In this document: one piece after another, positions 59,762 to 64,000 of the stretch
Layout: each line of letters begins with the position of its first letter
Position numbering within the stretch: position 1 is the stretch's first letter
NCBI RefSeq assembly: GCF_030064125.1
Contig: NZ_CP125957.1
Span: forward strand, 5,574,501-5,638,500
DNA: 64,000 nucleotides
Origin: Pseudomonas sp. G2-4
Lineage (GTDB): Bacteria; Pseudomonadota; Gammaproteobacteria; Pseudomonadales; Pseudomonadaceae
Reading direction: 5' to 3'
Notes under the pieces: model-generated
What the model was told of the DNA's origin: nothing
Database searches by the model: none
Seen by the model: the letters and a program-made list of their open reading frames with translations, nothing else
Position numbers and translations under genes: made by a program

Positions 59762-62278
59762 TCACTTGCGCGGCTTGACCCGGGCCGTCGCCTCCGCCAC
59801 CAACGGATCATCCGGCCAGTAATGCTTGGGATACCGCCCCTTCAAATCCTTCTTCACCTCGGCATACGTGCTGCGCCAGAAGTTCGCCAAATCCTGGGTC
59901 ACCTGCACCGGCCGGCGCGCTGGTGACAACAGATGCAGCTTGACCACCTGACGGCCGCCGGCGATGCGCGGGGTGTCGGCCAGGCCGAAGAGTTCCTGCA
60001 AGCGCACCGCCAGGATTGGTGGATGTTCGCTGTAGTCCAGGCGAATCGACGAGCCCGAGGGCACGCTCAAATGGTGGGGCGCCTGTTCGTCCAGGCGTTG
60101 CGGCAACGGCCAGGGCAACAAGTTGTGGACGATGCTCGACAGGTCCAGGTTAGCGAAATGACTGAGGCGCGAGACACGTCCCAGGTACGGCATCAACCAA
60201 TGCTCCAGACTGTCCAGCAATGCCCTATCGCTAACGTCAGGCCATTCGCTCTCGCCCTTGGCCTCCAGCTCAAGTCGACGCAGCAGCGCCACGCGCGCCT
60301 GCCATTGACGCAGCTCCGGGGTCCAGGGCAATAGCTCCAGGCCCTTGCGCCGCACCAGGTTCACCAGCGCCTGGCTGCGGGCGGACTCGTCCAGGCCGGT
60401 CAGCGGTTCGCGGCTGAGGACCAGTTCGCCGACCTTGCGCTGGCGCTCGGCCCGCAGCACGCCTTCGCGCTCGTCCCAATCCAGTTGATCCACCACGCGA
60501 ACCTGTTCGGCCAACACCGAATCGAACAGCGCCGGGGCGAAATCCGTCGCCAGGTAGATGCGCTCTTCCCGCTGGCCCTGACGACTGCCCAAGTCGGCGA
60601 TCACTAACCAGGCTTGCTTCATCAGGCTGTCGGCCTCGGCAAACAACGCCGCGCGGCCGTTGGCCAGGCGATATTCCGCGCCGCCGGGCCGGCGCTGCTG
60701 GGCGACGCGGTCCGGATAGGCCAACGCCAGCAATGCGCCAAGCCAGCGCGGATGATCGGGGTCGGCGACGGCTTCCTGGGCCTTGCCCCGCAGGTAACCG
60801 CGATATTGCCGGGCCAATTGCCGCGCCCGCTGCACGCCACCCTGGGCGCCGCGCGCCGGGCGTTCTTCGCCAGACAGCAACACCAGACGACTGTGCAGGT
60901 CCGCGCCGGCACCCCGGAGAATATCGCGCTCGCCCAACAGCGCGGCGACGTTACAGGCCATGTCCGCCAGCCCCAACGCCTGCCCGCGCAGCAGCAAATG
61001 GGCAATGCGCGGGTGGGCGGGCAGTTCGGCCATGGTCTGGCCGTGGCGGGTCAGTTGCTCGCCCTCCAGCGCACCCAGGCGTTGCAGCAGGTCTTGGGCC
61101 TGGGCATAAGCGGCGGCGGGCGGAATGTCGAGCCAGACCAATTGTTGCGGCGTCACGCCCCAGCGCCCCAGTTGCAGGGCCAATCCGGCCAGGTCCGCCG
61201 AAAGAATCTCCGCACTGCCGTAGGCGGCCAATTGTTCGTGCTGGTCTTCGGACCACAACCGGTAACACACCCCCGGCTCCAGACGCCCGGCCCGACCGGC
61301 CCGCTGCGTGGCGCTGGCCCGGGAAATACGCTGGGTGTCGAGACGGGTCATGCCACTGCCCGGATCGAAACGTGGCACCCGGGCCAACCCGGCGTCGATC
61401 ACCACCCGCACACCGTTGATGGTCAGGCTGGTTTCGGCGATGTTGGTGGCCAGCACCACTTTGCGCTGACCGGGCGGCGCGGGGTCGATGGCGGCGCGTT
61501 GGGCCGCCAGGTCCAGTTCGCCATGCAGCGGGCAGAGCAACACGTTGCCGCCCTCGCCCAAGGCATCGGCCAATTGCTGATGCACCCGACGGATTTCCGC
61601 TTGCCCGGGCAAGAACACCAACACGCTGCCGGTTTCGTCGTGCAGCGCATCCAGCACGGTCTGCACCAGTCGCGGCTCGATGAATTCACCGGGCTGGAAC
61701 GGCCGGCCCCAGCGCACAGTCACCGGAAACATACGGCCTTCGCTGCGCAGGATCGGCGCGTCGTCCAGCAACCCGGCCAGGCGCTCGCCTTCGAGGGTGG
61801 CGGACATCAGCAGGATTTTTAGCGGTTGGTCTTCGCGAAACAGCTCGCGGCCGTTGAGGCTCAGGGCCAGGGCCAGGTCGGCATCGAGGCTGCGTTCGTG
61901 GAACTCATCGAAAATCAGTAGCCCCACGCCTTCCAGCGCCGGATCGTCCTGCAGGCGGCGGGTGAGGATGCCTTCGGTGACCACTTCAATACGGGTCTTG
62001 GGGCCGACCTTGCTCTCGAGGCGAATCCGGTAGCCGACCGTTTCACCGACCTTTTCCCCCAGCTCGCTGGCCAGGCGCTCGGCCGCCGCCCGTGCCGCCA
62101 GGCGTCGGGGTTCGAGCATCAGGATGGTCTGCCCGGCCAGCCAGGGCTCGTTCAACAGGGCCAAGGGAACGCGGGTGGTTTTACCGGCACCGGGCGGTGC
62201 TTCGAGCACCGCTTCGTGGCGCGACGCCAGGGCTTGACGCAGGGCGGGTAAAACTTCATCAATCGGCAAAGAAATCAT
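59762..62278 (-). CDS. hrpB: ATP-dependent RNA helicase HrpB
   Basis: 838 residues from ATG 62278. DExH-box helicase: motif I EAPPGAGKTTRVPLAL, motif II LLIFDEFHERSLDADL, motif III LLMSATLEGERLAG, motif VI SATQRAGRAGRLEPG. The C-terminal HrpB region follows the helicase core. It is a DEAH/RHA-like protein of unknown exact substrate in bacteria. The start codon is within a divergent promoter space shared with the small lipoprotein at 62374. Confidence 0.95.
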   Translation of the reverse strand: MISLPIDEVLPALRQALASRHEAVLEAPPGAGKTTRVPLALLNEPWLAGQTILMLEPRRLAARAAAERLASELGEKVGETVGYRIRLESKVGPKTRIEVVTEGILTRRLQDDPALEGVGLLIFDEFHERSLDADLALALSLNGRELFREDQPLKILLMSATLEGERLAGLLDDAPILRSEGRMFPVTVRWGRPFQPGEFIEPRLVQTVLDALHDETGSVLVFLPGQAEIRRVHQQLADALGEGGNVLLCPLHGELDLAAQRAAIDPAPPGQRKVVLATNIAETSLTINGVRVVIDAGLARVPRFDPGSGMTRLDTQRISRASATQRAGRAGRLEPGVCYRLWSEDQHEQLAAYGSAEILSADLAGLALQLGRWGVTPQQLVWLDIPPAAAYAQAQDLLQRLGALEGEQLTRHGQTMAELPAHPRIAHLLLRGQALGLADMACNVAALLGERDILRGAGADLHSRLVLLSGEERPARGAQGGVQRARQLARQYRGYLRGKAQEAVADPDHPRWLGALLALAYPDRVAQQRRPGGAEYRLANGRAALFAEADSLMKQAWLVIADLGSRQGQREERIYLATDFAPALFDSVLAEQVRVVDQLDWDEREGVLRAERQRKVGELVLSREPLTGLDESARSQALVNLVRRKGLELLPWTPELRQWQARVALLRRLELEAKGESEWPDVSDRALLDSLEHWLMPYLGRVSRLSHFANLDLSSIVHNLLPWPLPQRLDEQAPHHLSVPSGSSIRLDYSEHPPILAVRLQELFGLADTPRIAGGRQVVKLHLLSPARRPVQVTQDLANFWRSTYAEVKKDLKGRYPKHYWPDDPLVAEATARVKPRK

Positions 62279-62373
62279 GCTGGCTCCAAAACAGAGGGCC
62301 GAGTATAACGGCGAACTGTTTAGCGTGGTCTGGACTCCAACCAGCAACGCCTTTATCTGCTCAGGAGATTGCT

Positions 62374-62793
62374 ATGCGTATTCCCTTTCGCGTAATCGGC
62401 GGCGTCCTGGTCGCCACCCTGCTGACCCAGGTCAGCGCCTGCGGCTCGATCTTCTACCCGGACCGGCGTGGCCAGATCGACGGCAAGATCGACCCGGCGA
62501 TTGCCGCGCTCGATGCCGTCGGCCTGCTGTTCTACATCATCCCCGGCCTGATCGCCTTCGCGGTGGACTTCGCCACTGGCGCCATTTATTTCGAGCCGGG
62601 CCGAAGCGTCCAGATCGAGCCAGAAAAACTCAAGCCGGCCATCAACCCCGACGGCACCGTCAATAACCACAAGCTGCAAGCGATCCTGGAAAGCGAACTG
62701 GGCCGCAGTTTCCCGTTGGACGATCCACGGCTGATCCAGCACAAGGGCAACGCCCAGCAACTGGCCGCCCTCGGTCTCAAACCGGCGGCATGA
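62374..62793 (+). CDS. small lipoprotein, unknown function
   Basis: 139 residues; ATG follows CAGGAG. A lipoprotein signal (MRIPFRVIGGVLVATLLTQVSAC, lipobox VSAC, Cys23) precedes an uncharged hydrophobic segment (AALDAVGLLFYIIPGLIAFAVDFATGAIYF) and a soluble tail. The pattern FYPDRRGQIDG at the start of the mature protein recurs in Pseudomonas lipoproteins of unknown role. A likely partner is the CDF exporter 29 bp downstream. Confidence 0.8.
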   Translation: MRIPFRVIGGVLVATLLTQVSACGSIFYPDRRGQIDGKIDPAIAALDAVGLLFYIIPGLIAFAVDFATGAIYFEPGRSVQIEPEKLKPAINPDGTVNNHKLQAILESELGRSFPLDDPRLIQHKGNAQQLAALGLKPAA

Positions 62794-62821
62794 CAGGCGC
62801 CACTGAAGGAACGAGCGCGCC

Positions 62822-63715
62822 ATGACCACCAGCACCGAACACGCTCGCCTGCTGCGCCTGGCCACCCGGGCTTCTGTGGCCGTGGCGCTCATCCTGGTGA
62901 TTGCCAAGGCGCTGGCCTGGTGGCTGAGCGGTTCGGTGAGCATGCTCGCCGGCCTGACCGACTCGGCCCTGGACGGCGTCACGTCGCTGCTTAATCTGCT
63001 GGCGGTGCATTACGCATTGCGCCCCGCCGACGATGATCATCGCTACGGACACGGCAAGGCCGAATCCCTGGCCGGCATGGCCCAGGCGCTGTTTATCGGC
63101 GGCAGTGCCGTGTTGATTGCCTTGCAGGCGTTCGAGCGGTTGAAAAACCCGCTGCCGGTGGACGCCCCTTGGCTCAGCGTCGGGGTGATCGTGTTTTCCC
63201 TCGGACTGACCCTGGCGTTGTTGGCGTTGCAACATCGGGTCATCCGTGCCACCGGCTCCAATGCCGTGCGCGCCGACTCCCTGCACTATCGCTCCGACCT
63301 GTTGCTCAACGGCAGCATCCTGGTCGCCCTGGTGCTGGCCGGGTTCGGCTGGTATCAACTCGACGCCTGGTTCGGCCTGGGCATTGCGGCGTACATCCTG
63401 TGGAGCGCGATCCAGATAGCCCGGGAAAGCTTCGCCGTGCTGATGGATGAGGAACTGCCGCCCGACGTCAGCCAGCACATGCTGGAACTGGCTTGTGCCG
63501 TGCCGGGAGTCGTTGGCGCCCACGACCTGCGCACGCGGATTTCCGGCAACCACTGGTTCGTGCAGCTGCACCTGGAGTTGCCGGGGGAACTGACCCTGTC
63601 AGTGGCCCACGGCATCAGCGACCAGGCGGCCGACGCGATCCATCGCGCTTACCCGAAGGCCGAAGTGCTGGTTCATGCTGATCCGCTGGAAGTGGTGAGC
63701 GGGTCCAAAGCTTGA
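62822..63715 (+). CDS. fieF: cation diffusion facilitator FieF-like metal exporter
   Basis: 297 residues. Six transmembrane helices; the metal site A is D47/D51 (LAGLTDSALDGV) and H155/D159 (DSLHYRSDLL), matching the DDHD set of YiiP/FieF. The cytoplasmic dimerisation domain carries the histidine-rich tail (GNHWFVQLHLELPGEL). It exports zinc or iron by proton antiport. The preceding lipoprotein gene is 29 bp away. Confidence 0.94.
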   Translation: MTTSTEHARLLRLATRASVAVALILVIAKALAWWLSGSVSMLAGLTDSALDGVTSLLNLLAVHYALRPADDDHRYGHGKAESLAGMAQALFIGGSAVLIALQAFERLKNPLPVDAPWLSVGVIVFSLGLTLALLALQHRVIRATGSNAVRADSLHYRSDLLLNGSILVALVLAGFGWYQLDAWFGLGIAAYILWSAIQIARESFAVLMDEELPPDVSQHMLELACAVPGVVGAHDLRTRISGNHWFVQLHLELPGELTLSVAHGISDQAADAIHRAYPKAEVLVHADPLEVVSGSKA

Positions 63716-63734
63716 TGGCCTGAACTGCGCTGAA

Positions 63735-64000
63735 TCAGTAAGTCACCTGATACCCACGACTGCTCAAGCAACTACCCTGGGCCTGGCGATAGGTCTGCAC
63801 CACCTCCGGTGCCGGCGGGTAGGTGTAGCTGCGCGGATCGAAACCACTCTGCTGCACCGCCCAGCGATAGCAATCGTACCCATCCTGGTTGACCTGCTCG
63901 GGCGACTGGCCGTTGGCTGGATAAGCCACCACGTCGTAGCTGTTGCCTTGGGGCTGAGGTTGCGGGTTGGCCACCGGCGGCTCGACCACGACGTAATCCT
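63735..64000 (-). CDS. secreted/lipoprotein-like protein, N-terminus beyond window
   Basis: At least 88 residues; the frame continues past the window edge (reading ...DYVVVEPPVANPQ). The visible C-terminal part has Pro/Gln-rich linker (VANPQPQPQGNSY) and a domain with CYRWAVQQSGFDPRSY and a final cysteine (GSCLSSRGYQVTY), resembling Pseudomonas glycine/tyrosine-rich periplasmic proteins whose DUF number I do not fix. The start codon is not in the window. Confidence 0.6.
   Translation of the reverse strand, partial: DYVVVEPPVANPQPQPQGNSYDVVAYPANGQSPEQVNQDGYDCYRWAVQQSGFDPRSYTYPPAPEVVQTYRQAQGSCLSSRGYQVTY

Overview
The window reads as a chromosomal segment of a Pseudomonas, most likely of the P. 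fluorescens group. Three things support this. The gene order ettA - morA - glyA - yjiA-like GTPase - ybdD - cstA - PilZ protein - radA - ankyrin protein - katB - mscL - fpr ... rlmG closely follows, from memory, the PA4595-PA4627 stretch of P. aeruginosa. The block aroQ - aroE-like - tetR - quiC1 - MFS resembles PA0240-PA0245. The intergenic spaces carry many inverted REP pairs of the GTGGGAGCGAGCTTGCTC type that is abundant in this group. The window contains no rRNA, tRNA, prophage, insertion sequence or CRISPR array that I can recognise.

Layout. 1-1650: end of a DUF4105 protein, a small lipoprotein, and a GreA/GreB-like factor. 1651-5518: the most unusual region, an AT-richer island with two short paralogous precursor peptides (lanA1, lanA2) and a 1027-residue class II lanthipeptide synthetase (LanM). 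No transporter, protease or immunity gene is nearby. 5519-13014: REP pair, bidirectional terminator, ettA, the membrane c-di-GMP protein MorA, and glyA. A perfect ANR/FNR-type box lies between the divergent ettA and morA. 13188-25904: an orphan protein, a COG0523 GTPase, a tandem array of REP doublets, the ybdD/cstA pair, mapZ-like PilZ, radA, ankB, katB, mscL, ferredoxin-NADP reductase, a LuxR solo and rlmG. 25977-28610: cyanide-insensitive oxidase cioA-cioB with a small DUF2474 protein and an ANR-like box upstream.

29092-38541: an MFS exporter, a three-subunit molybdenum hydroxylase (paoABC-like), a higBA toxin-antitoxin pair with two perfect operator palindromes, a DJ-1 homologue lacking its catalytic residues, a small secreted protein, a purine permease and trmA. 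38814-44537: a quinate/shikimate/dehydroshikimate catabolic block. Its type II dehydroquinase, NAD-type shikimate/quinate dehydrogenase, fused dehydroshikimate dehydratase-HPPD protein and MFS transporter would feed protocatechuate formation. A TetR protein sits inside the block, and a 15-base motif recurs in front of both transcription units. 44684-64000: ordinary core and accessory genes (DMT transporters, zinc peptidase, hydrolases, tesB, GNAT, HDAC-like, flavoprotein, rhlE, Lrp, exonuclease, NYN, DUF2076, YciC, EEP phosphatase, hrpB, fieF), ending in a protein cut by the window edge.

Functional assignments come from motifs read in the translations and remembered families. No database search was run. 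Start codons were moved inward from the longest frame where a ribosome binding site, family length or leader similarity supported it.
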